DNA of 64,000 bases from Camillea tinctor (Eukaryota > Ascomycota > Sordariomycetes > Xylariales > Xylariaceae), in the NCBI GenBank assembly GCA_022578605.1, contig MU394055.1, positions 996,902 through 1,060,901 of the forward strand. Reading direction: 5' to 3'. Both the position numbers and the translations under genes were made by a program. This document shows positions 50,253 to 61,587 of the stretch, in pieces. The notes beneath the pieces are model-generated. The model ran no database searches, had not been told where the DNA came from, and was given only the letters and a program-made list of their open reading frames with translations. The first letter of the stretch is position 1; every line of letters starts with the position of its first letter.

Positions 50253-51417
50253 AACTTCCTTTGGGAACATCGAAAGCAGACGTTAAATTGTACTGCGTAT
50301 AGCCCGGCTATTTGCTGCGAAAGAAAAATGAGAACGACAGAGAAGACAAGGAAAAAGCCGAAAAAAACGAAACGTGGAGAAATAAGCGATGGCCAAACAT
50401 GCTGAAATAGGTGACAAGGGGCATCTGTCAAGGTACAGGTACAAGGTATATCCGCAGCTACATGTGTATAAGAGACAGGTCCTCCCATCATCTAGACATA
50501 GATAGTCACCTAATCAAGCAACCTCATAACCTCAATTCAACAAAACATAGCCCCCGCCCCCGTCAGCGACCGCCCAATGCCATCACGATACTCTTCTCTC
50601 CACTAGATCATGTACATTTGTATACCGCTTTCTATATGCCACAGTGGTGCTGCTATGCTCCGGGCAGTCCGTTAGTCGGGTTCGAGCATGAAGGCAGACA
50701 GACGTGATACGGGGCCGGAAGGGCAGCGCCGGCAACCTTCCACCCATACATATGTGTGTTTTAACAGCCTGCCAGCTCCCCTGGTCTCAAGTCAGGTTCC
50801 CTACCAAGGTTAAGGTGCTATTTTCGACTTCGATGGACATCTGCTAGGTTGTAGTGACTGTCTCATTTCTTGAATGAGATGAATAAATCCTCGACGATTT
50901 TGCAAGAGACTCGGCTTGTTAAATATTTCCCAAGAACTACCGATACTGTCATATTTCCTTAACATGTCTTCCAACCCGCCACAAAAAAAATACGTATCTT
51001 TTTATAATGCGTTGTTTAATACCTGTGAATACTTCCATAATATGCTTGAACTTGGTATTTGTAACGGTCTATCTAGTAGTCTAACTAGGTAGTTGGTTGG
51101 ACCACTGCTAGGTCAAGGAGCTTATAAGTGATGCCTGGACGTGATCCGTGCACGCAACCCCTGTCACATAACCTATGGATCCTATGGACAGAGTCTCTTC
51201 CCCGGATTTGCAGTGACGCGTCACTCGTCGTCTTATCGGAGCCTCTCATGCCATAAGAGAGGTATAGAGGAGATAAGAAAAGCTGAACGGTAGGTTACAT
51301 AATTATTTCCCTTTTCATTCATTTTTTTACTCTCTTCAAAGTCTTCGATAATACTTGTCTTGAGTCTTCATTTTTATTTCATGTCTCGGGAAAACCCCTG
51401 AAAAAGGAATATGCGAA
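50253..51417. other. Intergenic region with an adaptor-like sequence
   Basis: No gene supported. It includes the exact Nextera mosaic-end match at 50462-50478. The last 250 bases are the leader of the gene at 51418. Confidence 0.45.
50462..50478 (+). other. Exact 17-base match to Tn5/Nextera mosaic end
   Basis: ATGTGTATAAGAGACAG equals the last 17 of the 19 bases of the transposase mosaic end used in Nextera libraries. The sequence just upstream (CCGCAGC) also resembles the adaptor upstream of the mosaic end (GGCAGC), loosely. It translates to the MCIRDR peptide often seen as a contaminant in databases. This is probably a library or assembly artefact and may mark a false join. Confidence 0.75.
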
Positions 51418-53606
51418 ATGTTCCGGCCCATCCAAGTCCTCGGGATTGCAGCCAAGCTCGCTGAGGCCTTATCGCAGATTCCCCTGACGAGTGACGATAC
51501 CGCTTCTTCTTCTACTTCTTCCCTATCTAAGGATGTTTCCTCTTCTTCCGTCTCTCCGTGGAGCTTAAACTTCTCATCAACAGCGCCGTACCTATTCTCG
51601 TCCACCTCCTCGCTTCTGCAGCAATGGGGCAACACGTTCTTCCCCAACGGCCACAGCGTCGTAGCCTGTGAGATAGCGCCGTTTACTTTATTCTACCATG
51701 GCCGGATGGACAGCGAGACGCCGCCGAGCCCTGAGTGGCTTGCTTTTGATATGTGCGTGAATGACCATACAAGAAAAATAGTGGCTCCTTCGTAACTAAT
51801 GTGAATTGCTTTTTTTAATAATAAAGTGAAATGGCCTACGGGATCATGGGCGGTTCGCCAAACTCGCACATGCTGACATATCAGACCACACGACCTGTGA
51901 AAGCCCTGTATTTTGACGGCGAGTCAGCGGCCCTGATGGGCCTTGGTCAGCTGGATACACAAATGTTGCAGGTATTTGGGAATGTGTCTGGACCCGAGCA
52001 ATCTGGTGGCGGGTTTAGGGGCCTGTATGACGAGTATGCGCGCGCCCACGGCCTATGCGACTGGCTCCTCGAAAAGGGGCTGCGAGGAGACGGCTGGGGT
52101 TACGAAGGGATTATCCGGATGAACGCGGCTTTTGAGATGATATGGTGCAACTTCACAAGTCCAAGCTTGCAGCTACTAACACATTTGAACGTAACCGCAC
52201 CCCTAATGCCCGATCTAGACGAGTCCGAGTCCGACTCAGACGAGGAGGACAACGCAGAGGAAAAGGGGAAGACAAATAACCGGATAGAAAATCAGGAGAC
52301 ATCGTATTATCCGCTCCCTCCTACGCCCACACGCACCGACTCATCAACCGACCCTTCCCGACCGCCACAGCCTCCTAACTGGCGCGGCGGACGGGACACC
52401 CTGCGCGAGCCCTTCCTAGCATTCCAGACCTGGGGCTGGTTTTCCAGCGCTACATGGCACTACGGATCATCCAAGAACGGTCCGGGTCTAGGCGAAACAC
52501 GAGCGAAAGTACTAGGCTGCGGGATCCTAAGCTACTACTCCCCGCGGTACTCGCACCTCTCGTCTCTGCGCGCGTTAGACGAACGCGCAGCCTTCAACCT
52601 AACCACCGAGGGCTTCTGGCACGGCGCAGAGAACCGCACCCTAGCGTTACAGGACCTGCTCCGCCGGCGGCGCTACCACCACCTCGAGAACGCAACCGCG
52701 CACGAAGCGGCGCTCATGCGCAGCGCCTCGGAGCACGCGCTGCGGCAGATCCTCGAGGGCGACGGGACTTGCTCCGGCACGGACTGGACGCAGCTGACCA
52801 ACGAGATCGTGCGCATCACGGCCACGCACCTGCAGGAGCTCAGGGCGGCGCTGTCGCGCTATCCCCGCAGCAATGACAGCAGCGTCCGGAAGTGGATGAT
52901 CGACGTGCGCGCGCAGAGCCACAGTTTCCTGGTGGGGTACCTCGAGTACCCGACGGACGCCTCGCTCTGGGCGGTGGACTCGGCGCTCTTCCGCGCGACG
53001 CACGCGCGCTGCCGGTACCGGTACACGCGGCTGCTGGGGGACCTGGGGCCGGCGGAGGCGGACCTGCGGTGGGCGGTGGAGGAGACGTTCGGGGCGGTGT
53101 GCTCGGTGCTGGTGAGCGTGGGGTTCGGGATCGAGCGCAGCTGGGCGGCGCACTTCCAGAAGCCAGGTCGCAGCAAAAAGAGGGGTGATTCTGACATGTT
53201 AGGGGAGCTGGGTGCGTTGGCGCGCGCGTGGAACGAAGGCCTCGAGGAGCTGATGGCGTGGCTCGGGTGGGCGGACCAGTTCGCGGGATGTTCCGAGGTC
53301 TGCGCGTGGGACGAGCGCTGTTACATCCCCATGTGGCCGCTGATAGGCTGGCCGTGGGGCGGAGGGCCCCCGAGAGGACCGCCGGGAGCGGGGAATGGGT
53401 CGCATCCGGATCCGTACCGGCCGCCCCATCACGGCGGCGGTGGTGGTGGTGGTGGTCCCCATCCTCCTCCGGATCATCCCGATGGAAATCATACCGGCGG
53501 TTGGCAGCCGCCACGTAATCGACGGCCTTCGTGGGGATTCTTTGGCGAGGATGACTTGTGGGAACCTAAGTGTATTAACGCTTCGTTCTTCGTGCATGAG
53601 TTTTGA
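51418..53606 (+). CDS. Conserved-looking fungal protein of unknown function, 704 residues
   Basis: Exons 51418-51752 and 51827-53606 (74-nt intron with GTAACTAAT branch site) join in phase as WLAFDIEMAYGIMGG. Ordered segments include SHMLTYQTTRPVKALYFDG, GLGQLDTQM and LLEKGLRGDGWGYEGIIRMN, which read like an enzyme or carbohydrate/lectin-type fold, but I recognise no domain. Asn-linked glycosylation sites (NVT, NLT, NFT, NRT, NAT) and a hydrophobic N-terminus (IQVLGIAAKLAEALSQI) suggest a secreted or membrane-lumen protein; cysteines are few but present in pairs near the C-terminus (GCSEVCAWDERC). The tail holds Gly/His/Pro-rich repeats from a (GGT)n tract at about 53434-53456. GC content is much higher than in the flanks. 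Confidence 0.82.
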
Positions 53607-53904
53607 TTGGAAAATAGACATTGCTTTCTTCGTAGAAAGTTCCAGTAGACGCAATTCTATTTTAGTTCTGTTTTTTACTTGTTGAATATCTTCTGCTTGC
53701 ATAATGTGTGTTGTATGATCAAAACGACAAGTAGGTGTCAACCAACAATTTCCTTCCGCTGGTGCTATGATGTATTTTTGTTTCATTTTCCTTCTCCTCT
53801 CCCCCCTTTTGTCTCGGTAAAAGTCTTGAACTTTCGAATGCCTTGGATCATACAGTTTCGAACGCGTGTCTCTTCTCCTGTCTCGTGTATTTCTTTCTAT
53901 TCTT

Positions 53905-54327
53905 TTACGTGGCAATAAATGCCTTCATAGCCTTTACTGCGTCACCATCGTGCGCCTTAAGCAGTTCCGTGGCTTTCGGTTTCGTCAGGTCTAGCTCATC
54001 GACCTATTTTTTTTTGACACAGCAAGTTAGCTAGCCATAGTATAATCTCGATTTCCTTTCCATTATTCTATGGATGGTACGTTGAAAACTCACCAGCAGC
54101 GCAACGTCGGCCGCATCGACCTTGACCTTCTTGACTTCCGTCTTAGCTGTGCCCCCGAGGTTCTTCATGGCCTTGCTGACGGCTTCCTGGTCGACGGCAG
54201 CAGCACCCGCATCATCGCCGTGGGTATCGTCGAGGTTGGCTAGTGCAGCAGCAGCTTTGCGGTCCTCGGCGGACTTGGCCTGAGACGAGACTTCTTCTTC
54301 GACGTCGCGAGATTGGGGATCGGCCAT
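53905..54327 (-). CDS. HYPK-like UBA-domain protein, NatA regulator
   Basis: Exons 54327-54094 and 54003-53905 (90-nt intron) give 110 residues. The first 55 residues are acidic and disordered. The C-terminus is the HYPK/NAC-alpha UBA-like domain: KAMKNLGGTAKTEVKKVKVD, DVALLVDELDLTKPKATELL, then KAHDGDAVKAMKAFIAT. HYPK binds the ribosome-associated N-terminal acetyltransferase NatA and regulates it, and also acts as a small chaperone. The size, the acidic head and the domain order match HYPK rather than NAC-alpha, which carries a NAC domain in front. The gene is divergent from DAHP synthase and shares a 700-base promoter with it. Confidence 0.88.
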
Positions 54328-55041
54328 GTTGTTAGATAGATAGGTTTTTCTTTTTCTTGGATTTGTGTTGTGATTATATTCTTTCTCGTCGGTGTCCGAC
54401 TAGTTGTTGTTTTTAAATAGATGGGGGGAAGAGGGTTAAGTTCTCTTCGTTAACGTCAAACTGGTACTTTTTTCAGAGGTGTAAGTGTTGGGTAGTGTAA
54501 TGGTAAGAATAAGCAATTAATAGGAACAAGCTCTACTGTAGAAGGTAGTGCAAGGGTTAGGTACCTAAGGCGGGGTGCTCAATTGGTCGATCGGTGGGGT
54601 TAGTGTAATTTGTGGCGCTATTATGTATGTAACAAGACCCCTTCAAGCGGACCCTTTGAAAATTGTGGCTCAAGCCTTAAATTCAATTCGGTCCTTACAA
54701 GGATTCCTTACAGAGGCCAATGTCGTAATGGCCTATGTTGCTTCATTCCAAGTCCATAGCTTATTATTCTATTGGGTTGACTCATCGCCATCTTGTGATC
54801 TCAACTTTTAAATCTTTTTTTTCTTTCTCTTTCTAACTCTAAATTATTTTATTCTTCTTTTTTCAAGATACCCCAATAAGATACCTACATGTAGCATGGT
54901 ATAACACGACTCCAATTGTCTTCTCAGACTTTAGCCTTCATTGTGTTTTTTTTTTGCTCTCTCATTTATAAACCTTTCTGTCCTAGTCCCCCCCCCCTCC
55001 AATTTGCTAAAAACAGCATCTACCATCACGATATAACAAAA
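54328..55041. other. Divergent promoter, HYPK-like and DAHP synthase
   Basis: Shared intergenic region with T/C-rich stretches near 54810-55020 and a TGACTCA site at 54778. An open plus-strand stretch at 54575-54811 is not called. Confidence 0.5.
54778..54784 (+). promoter_or_regulatory. Candidate Gcn4/CPC1 binding site
   Basis: TGACTCA lies 258 bases upstream of the DAHP synthase ATG. It is the consensus of the bZIP regulator of general amino-acid control (Gcn4, CPC1, CpcA), which activates aromatic amino-acid genes when amino acids are scarce. The site fits the downstream gene but was not tested. Confidence 0.5.
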
Positions 55042-56550
55042 ATGTCGCCCTCGGCAGTTGAGAATCCCACCACTGAATGGACTCCATCATCCTGGAGATC
55101 AAAGCCTATTAAGCAATGCCCAGAGTATCCGGACATCAATGCACTGAGAAAAGCCACCGGCGAGCTCAGTCGCCTGCCGCCCATTGTTCATCCCCATGAG
55201 ATCAACAGGCTGAAGCAAAATCTGCGGGATGTGGCACGGGGAGAGGCCTTTCTTCTACAAGGAGGTGACTGTGCAGAGCTTTTCGACTACTGCCGTCAGG
55301 ACGCCATCGAGTCCAAGATCAAGCTCCTTCTCCAGATGAGCTTGGTTCTCATCTGGGGAGCTGACAAGAGGGTCGTGAGAATTGGGCGTATGGCTGGTCA
55401 GTATGCAAAGCCTAGATCCAGCCCCACGGAAATTGTGGAGGGTAAGGAGGTACCCTCTTTCCGAGGTGATATTCTGAATGGATACCATATCGAGGACCGT
55501 GAATTGGATCCCCAGAGGCTTGTGAAGTATGTAATAACTTCGATTGTCATTCAAATAAGAAGCATCGTAAGGCCAGGCGCTAACTGCATTTCCTGTAGGG
55601 CATACAATCATTCAGCTGCCACTCTGAATTACATCAGGGCCGCCATTGCTGCCGGCATAGCAGATTTGCATAGGCCCCTCAATTGGAGTCTTGGGCACGT
55701 CAAAGAGCCCCATTTGAAAGCCAAGTATACCGAAGCAGTGAACTTCCTACAGGATATGATTCACTTCATGCACACCATTGGAGCGGATCGGAATTCGAAG
55801 CTTGATACCATCGACTTGTACACTAGTCACGAGGGGTTGCTTCTCGAATACGAGGAAAGCCTCACTAGGTTGCTAGAGACGCCTCAGCCAGCACTCTCGG
55901 AGAATGCGCGTGGCTCTGCCTCGAATGGAACATCGGAGACACGGAAACAGTACTACGATACGTCAGCTCATTTCATTTGGATTGGAGATCGCACTCGCCA
56001 GATCGATGGTGCTCACGTAGAGTTCTTCCGAGGTATCGCAAACCCCATTGGTATCAAGGTGGGACCCACCACGCCAGTCTCAGACCTCCTTGAGCTGCTT
56101 CGCACGCTTAACCCCGACCGTGAAGAGGGTAAAATCACATTGATTACTCGTTACGGTGCGTCTAAGGTCCGGGAGCTGCTCCCCGCCCATATCCGCGCGG
56201 TAGAGGGAAGCGAATACAAGCGCTGCGTCATTTGGCAGTGCGATCCCATGCATGGCAATACGCGGTCCACCGGCACCGGTTTCAAGACGAGGCGCTTCGG
56301 TGACATCTTCTCCGAGTTGCAGGAAACTCTCCAGATCCATAAGGAGGAGGGAAGTTACCTGGGCGGTGTGCACTTGGAACTCACAGGCGATGCCGTGACG
56401 GAATGCTTGGGTGGGAGTGAAGGTTTGGACGAAGACGACTTGTCGACTAACTACACAAGCTTCTGCGACCCCAGACTCAACGAGAAGCAAGCCTTGGAAC
56501 TAACGTTCCTGATTGCGGATCACTACCGGAAACAGAGAGAGTTGTGCTAA
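55042..56550 (+). CDS. Class II 3-deoxy-D-arabino-heptulosonate-7-phosphate synthase
   Basis: Exons 55042-55526 and 55599-56550 give 478 residues. It condenses phosphoenolpyruvate and erythrose-4-phosphate, the first step of the shikimate pathway to aromatic amino acids. Class II (plant-type) blocks are all present: LLQGGDCAELF, RIGRMAGQYAKPRS, NGYHIEDRELDPQR, HEGLLLEYE, HFIWIGDRTRQIDGAHVEF, RGIANPIGIKVGP, ITRYGA, QCDPMHGNT, GGVHLELTGDAVTEC and SFCDPRLNEKQALEL. These hold the metal-binding Cys, His, Glu and Asp residues. The intron (72 nt, GTATGT donor, GCTAAC branch site) is a multiple of three and has no in-frame stop, so an unspliced message would add 24 residues. The candidate Gcn4/CPC1 site upstream fits amino-acid control. 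ATG 55042 matches family starts. Confidence 0.96.
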   Translation: MSPSAVENPTTEWTPSSWRSKPIKQCPEYPDINALRKATGELSRLPPIVHPHEINRLKQNLRDVARGEAFLLQGGDCAELFDYCRQDAIESKIKLLLQMSLVLIWGADKRVVRIGRMAGQYAKPRSSPTEIVEGKEVPSFRGDILNGYHIEDRELDPQRLVKYVITSIVIQIRSIVRPGANCISCRAYNHSAATLNYIRAAIAAGIADLHRPLNWSLGHVKEPHLKAKYTEAVNFLQDMIHFMHTIGADRNSKLDTIDLYTSHEGLLLEYEESLTRLLETPQPALSENARGSASNGTSETRKQYYDTSAHFIWIGDRTRQIDGAHVEFFRGIANPIGIKVGPTTPVSDLLELLRTLNPDREEGKITLITRYGASKVRELLPAHIRAVEGSEYKRCVIWQCDPMHGNTRSTGTGFKTRRFGDIFSELQETLQIHKEEGSYLGGVHLELTGDAVTECLGGSEGLDEDDLSTNYTSFCDPRLNEKQALELTFLIADHYRKQRELC

Positions 56551-57862
56551 AAGCTGTTCAGAATCTAGTGGGAAACGCGATGTGCTTTACATACGATAGT
56601 AGAGAGGTTATGTAGCCTTAACCCTCATGAAAAGGGGGGAAGAGAAAATAAGGTAGTCAGAGGCGTAAACAAAAATACCAGCGTAGTAGGCTATATCGTT
56701 ACGAGTCAAGAGGGATGGATCGTTGATATAACCTTAACTAGCTAATCCGCCCCTAACCCTCCAACGTCGGAGAGATTATTCATTATCGTCAATTGTCCGG
56801 GGGAGCTTCTGTATTTACTCAATCCCGGTTTCGGTTTAATGCTTAAAGAGAAAAGGGAGAACAAAAGCAATTCTGATATTATTTCAATTTGAAAAGAAAA
56901 AAAAATAAGAGGCGTAACGATATTCATATTGGTATTAATTTCTCCGCGTAGCTTTTATTACTAACTTCTGTTCTAAGTTGTACCCGATTCCGTTGATCGG
57001 AGGAACCAACAGCGTTGATACTGGTAAGTAAGGAGGGACGCCAACACATGTGACTCCGCGTTTTCACCCCCGGATGACTCAGGCAGCAAGAATCGGAAAT
57101 GGGTCAAGCCTATCCCAGGCCATATCTACCGTGCCTCATATATATGTGGGGTGACGTAGTATAGTGACCTACCTACCTGAGCTATGGATAATCTTGCGAT
57201 CGGGGGGGAGCCTTGGTAGGATTTTGCTTTGGGCTCAGAGAATCCTAAGCTAGCCGAGATGGGTGAGCAATTGTCGAATCATAGTTCCGAATTACGAATT
57301 TGTCCTGGGTATGGCTACCTATGAGAGGGGCTTTAGAAAGAAAAGGGAAAAGGGAAAAGGGAAAAAAGGGGGATGTGAGGTGTAAGTATAGGTAGTGAGC
57401 TGATAATTCTCGATTAAACAAGGCTGCATGATTACGTGCATGGATGGAATGTGGGGAGAGGAGCAAGACTTCGAAACTCGCTGATGTTGAACTTTTTATG
57501 TAAACAGAATCAACCCCCTTGACTACCTACACATGGACATCGTGATAACAAAGTTGACTCACTTCTCTTGACACGCTTTGAACTTAGTCAGATACATATA
57601 TCTTACAGCGATCTCACTATTAAAACTTGCTTTCTATCCTACTTCATTACCCACAATATCTAGCGAGGTTAGAGTCATCGTCTGCCATCTCATTTCATCT
57701 CGTCATATTACATCACATCACATATCACACCTTGTCTTCCACAACACTAATAACAACAACGACAACAATAGCGATACTGAGCTGCCATTCTATTGGGACA
57801 GGGTATACCTACTTATACGAATGTACTAACAAAGGAGAAATAAAAAGAAAAGCCCATCAGCC
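56551..57862. other. Intergenic region between DAHP synthase and GFA gene
   Basis: No gene supported. It contains TGACTCA at 57075-57081 and 57555-57561, an (AAAAGGG)n-like purine tract at about 57340-57372, and TACCTA words at 57167-57180. The last 200 bases hold the leader with CAT/CAC-rich sequence. Confidence 0.45.
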
Positions 57863-58665
57863 ATGGAAGCCCGCTGCCAGTGTGGAGCAATCCGGTTCCA
57901 AACGCCGCTGCCCAAGCCTCTCGCGCTGTACATATGCCACTGCGCCGAGTGCCGGCGCCAGACCAGCTCGGCCTTCGGCACCTCCGCCATATTCCCCCAC
58001 TTCCCGCTTCCGCAGTCCGAGCTGCTGTCCTGCTATAAGTGAGTACTTAGTTAGCTAAACCATGTGTGGTTGTTTCTTTTTTTCAAGGAGAGTGAGCTAA
58101 GTCTCGTGGTGACGCAGACGGCCGACTTCCTCGGGCCATACGCTGTACTGGTAAGTTTTTTTTTTTTTTTTCAAAGGAAGGATGCGAATATGAGGAAGGC
58201 AAAACACGAGGAGCCAAGAAAGGGGAGAGAGCGATAAAAAATAAAGCTCTAACCGTGTATGCGGGACCGCAGTTACTTCTGCCGCGAATGCGGAACGCGG
58301 CTCATCCACAGCACGCCCGTAAGCCCCCTCCCTTTCCCCCCTTATTCGCCCACGCAATCTAACCCCCCCAGGGCAAGAACGTGCTCTCCATCAAAGGCGG
58401 GTGCATCGAGGGCCTGGACTGGCGCGGCGCGATCCACATCTGGACCAAGTCGGCGATGGTGCCCATCCCGGAGGGGTCGGAGGCGCACTCGGAGGAGCAG
58501 CCCTCGGGGTCCGAGTACGGCGGCTCGCAGGAGTCGCTCGACCAGCCGCCGACGGCGCTGCTGCACGGCAGCGGCGGCAATCCGCTCCCCGAGCCTAAGA
58601 CCCCGGCCGAGCTGGAGAGGCTGCGCAGGGTGAAGGGCGCGTGCGAGTTGAGTGGGGTTATATGA
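57863..58665 (+). CDS. GFA/CENP-V domain zinc protein
   Basis: Four exons, 57863-58038, 58118-58150, 58273-58318 and 58372-58665, give 182 residues; the second exon is only 33 bases. Residues 3-31 carry the first zinc-binding pattern (CQCG and CHCAEC). The second, YFCRECGTRLI, follows the short exons, and the core ends with GGCIEGLDWRGAIHIWTKS. The family includes glutathione-dependent formaldehyde-activating enzyme and centromere protein V. In fungi most members have an unknown substrate and are thought to bind thiol adducts. The tail of about 60 residues is acidic and Ser-rich, an addition to the usual domain. The fungal exon phases all agree. Confidence 0.88.
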
Positions 58666-58704
58666 GGGGATTGGGATTTAGGGGAGGGGAGTAGGATGGT
58701 GAAT

Positions 58705-58726
58705 GGGGGTTGGGTTGGGTTGGGTT
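58705..58726 (+). repeat. GGGTT tandem repeat with four G-tracts
   Basis: GGGTT is repeated four times, about 40 bases after the GFA stop codon. Four runs of at least three G with two-base loops meet the G-quadruplex pattern, on the sense strand of the GFA 3' flank. It is not a telomeric array. Confidence 0.8.
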
Positions 58727-58955
58727 GGTGTAACGGCGATGGGAGTTAAGGGGTAGGAAAGGAGAGATGGCATGTGTCATAGATGGGGCGTAATTGAGGA
58801 CACGGGGGAGTTGTAATGGGAGATGTTCATAGTTATGGGAACAGAGAAACACAGGTTCTTGAGTTGGCTCTTTTCTTTTTTTTTTCCTTTTTTATAATTA
58901 AATGTCATTGGGAGAATTAAATAATACATATTACCGCATACCCCTATCCCATCCG

Positions 58956-60252
58956 TCAACTCGTCAACCTCTCCCCGCTCTGCCGCCCTCCCCCTTGCCC
59001 TCCCATCCCTTCCTCTGCCGCCCTCCCGCCAGGCGGGCCATCGGCATGCTTCGCCGGATCAAAGACATACATGGGGAACTCGAGGAACAGTGTCCTCTTG
59101 AGGAAGATGGGGATGTGCTCGTAGAGCTGTGGCGGGAACGGGATGAGCACGCTCGTGCGGCGCAAGTAACGCTCGTATCCTTCCCAATTCAGGCCCTGCT
59201 CGTATCGCTTTTTGGCGCCCGGCCGCTCCGATAGTGGCAGGCCCGAGACGAACATGAGGAGGACCGTGAGGAAGATGGGTCCCAGGATGGTAGCGTATAG
59301 TGCCTTTGCGGCTTGCCCGCGGACCGGTCCATCGGCCGCTTCGGAGACGCAGAGGGTGTATATTCCTATGTTAAGTGTCAGAGTAGGGTCTTTGTAATTA
59401 GGTATTTGAATTTCTACCCCAGTCTACGCACCTAATCAACCAAAAGAGACTGATTGTGCGAAGCAATTAAAAGAAGAGGGAGGGTCACTCACCAAACTGA
59501 ATAATGATCTCGCCGAAATAATTCGGATGCCTGCTCAGGTAGAAGAACCCCCGATCCAGCACCGCGGCCTTATCGCCCTTCTCGCGAAACACGAACCTCT
59601 GCACATCACTCACGCTCTCCATCACGAACCCCAGCGCGAACAGCACCACGCCGGCGACGTCCCTGCCCGTGCCAAACGGCAACACCCCCACCTCACTTTG
59701 GCCTCCACCCCCTCGTTGCTGCTGCTGGACAGCGGGCGAGTTCAGCACCGTAACCGGCAGCGACACGGCCCACACCCACAGCATCTGGAAGACCCAGAAG
59801 CCGAGGAAAGGAAAGAACCTGTCGCGCTTGTCGTCGAAGCGCGCGTCCCTGCCGGTGCGCAGCACGCGGAAGAGCAGGAAGCCCGAGAGCCGCAGGGCCC
59901 AGGCGATCAGGAGGAGGGAGGCGACGATCTGGCGCGCGCTGGGGCGGGCATTCTCGCCATCGCTGCTAGTACTGCTGAACGCTAGCGTGAGGACGGCGAG
60001 GAGAGCAAAGTTGGTGCCGCCGGCGAAGTCTAAGCTTCATGTTAGTGTGTGCGTGTAGTAGAGTTTTGATTAGGTAGGTAATGTAAAATGTATGATGTCT
60101 TGGGCGCGAACGGACGGATGGACAGACGGACCTGTGAGTTTGTCGAATTTTAGGGCGAACGCCACGGAGAAGAATATCAGCTGGTACGCGATGGTGACGA
60201 GCAGGGTGATGGCGAGGTAGTAGTTATCGAGCACGTAGACTGGGCCCGCCAT
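58956..60252 (-). CDS. DUF1295 membrane protein, steroid-reductase/ICMT-like
   Basis: Exons 60252-60132, 60029-59493 and 59365-58956 give 355 residues with about six hydrophobic segments. The diagnostic block GFFYLSRHPNYFGEIIIQFG (split by intron 2) and the later YEQGLNWEGYERYLRRTSVL identify the DUF1295 family, related to steroid 5-alpha-reductases and isoprenylcysteine methyltransferases, which use NADPH or SAM at the ER membrane. Substrate is unknown. The last 25 residues are Gly/Ala/Arg-rich and not conserved, so the stop may lie in a variable tail. Introns are 102 and 127 nt. The start Met lies just before the first hydrophobic segment, YLAITLLVTIAYQLIFFSVA. Confidence 0.85.
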
Positions 60253-61587
60253 TGTCGTTTACTTACTTCCCCCTCTTTCTCTCTTTTCTTTCTTCTCTCT
60301 CTCTCTCTTATATGATGAATATGTTTCTTGAATAGCTTCTAGCGTGTTCTATGTTTACGAAGGCTCCCGACTTAGATAACCATAACCTAGTATGTAAATA
60401 GTTGAAAAAAGAGTCGTAGCGGGTGAAAAGAAAAAGGCTGAAACAGTTGCGTTTGAGAGAAGACGAAATGTTTCATGAGACATGCAAAACAAAAACTCAA
60501 TAAGTCCAAGGGTCTGATCTCTTATAAATCCTAAAATAAATGTTATATCGTACTATATAGGCTTTATATGAGGGTAATAGACTCTCGTCTGACTTAAAGA
60601 AGAATAAAACATGATGAGGAATACATTGGTACATATAATGTAGATTCTACTATGTAGTTACTCTAATAGAGTTTCGATGGTGGGATCGAGCAAAGAGCGC
60701 TAACATCGATGCTGGATACCCGCTATCCGGGACCCCCTACGCTCGGATTCGGATAGGCGCATTAGCGGGACCAGGATGGCCCAGATGCCGGTGCTAGAGA
60801 GCCTACGTCATGACTTTGGGTAGTGTATACATTTATACTCAGGGCTCTTTGATTATGTCAATCATTTAAGTTACAATCGCATAGGTTACTATACATATAC
60901 TAGTAGACATACCTAAGTTAACTACTAGGTTAGAGTTTTATTTTTCCATATTCTAGTCTCACCCACGATGCCTATAAGTCACACACAACCCTTCAACAAT
61001 AAGATTGGCTCACTGCAACAGAAGATAACTCTTTTTATGCTTATACTAGGTAAAGTCTAAATTTACGCATTGCCAAAGCAAATTATTTAAAAAGGCCAAA
61101 GCATTAGTTGAGAGGTAGAGAAAGAATCATGAAATGAACTAGACTAATAAGAAACTTCATGTACCTAGGTCCCCTTACCCCCTCCTCCTTTTCCTCCTTT
61201 TTTTTTACTTACCCCCTTTAAATCACATTCATGGTCCAAGTCACTTAACTCAGCATCCACACAAGATGTGACACGGACAAAAGCAAATACAAAATTGTCC
61301 ATTGGCAACAAACTCATTTATATGGCACTATAACAAGATGTCTCCTCACAGTATAGCCGCGGAGTGATGGGGACGGCGATGGGGATGGGTGGATTTAGCA
61401 CCCAGGTATAGACGTTCACCTTTAGGCGGCAGATAGTTGAGGCGGAATGGAGATGTATTATTGAGTAAATCTAGTAGCTAACTACATGCAGATTCCAACG
61501 CCCAGGGCATTTCAGCGACATGATAGAGTCTTTGTCGAGGCAGGCTTGTCGCTCAGACTAATATTGGACGAGACCATCATCGCCATG
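60253..61587. other. Intergenic region
   Basis: It begins with a C/T-rich tract (60268-60310) just before the DUF1295 start. The rest is AT-rich with stops in all frames and no gene. Confidence 0.45.

Noticed and set aside
50640..50700. tRNA B-box-like GGTTCGAGCAT
   Set aside because: The last C of the B-box is missing and no A-box or cloverleaf can be drawn around it.
52647..53514. Open minus-strand stretches of 168 and 224 codons
   Set aside because: Antisense to the 704-residue gene, Arg/Pro/Ala-rich and without protein-like features.
54575..54811. 78-codon open plus-strand stretch in the HYPK/DAHP promoter
   Set aside because: It lies across the shared promoter, including the candidate CPC1 site, and resembles no protein.
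58705..58726. Telomere-like array
   Set aside because: The unit is GGGTT with four copies inside ordinary gene-rich DNA; the fungal telomere unit is TTAGGG.
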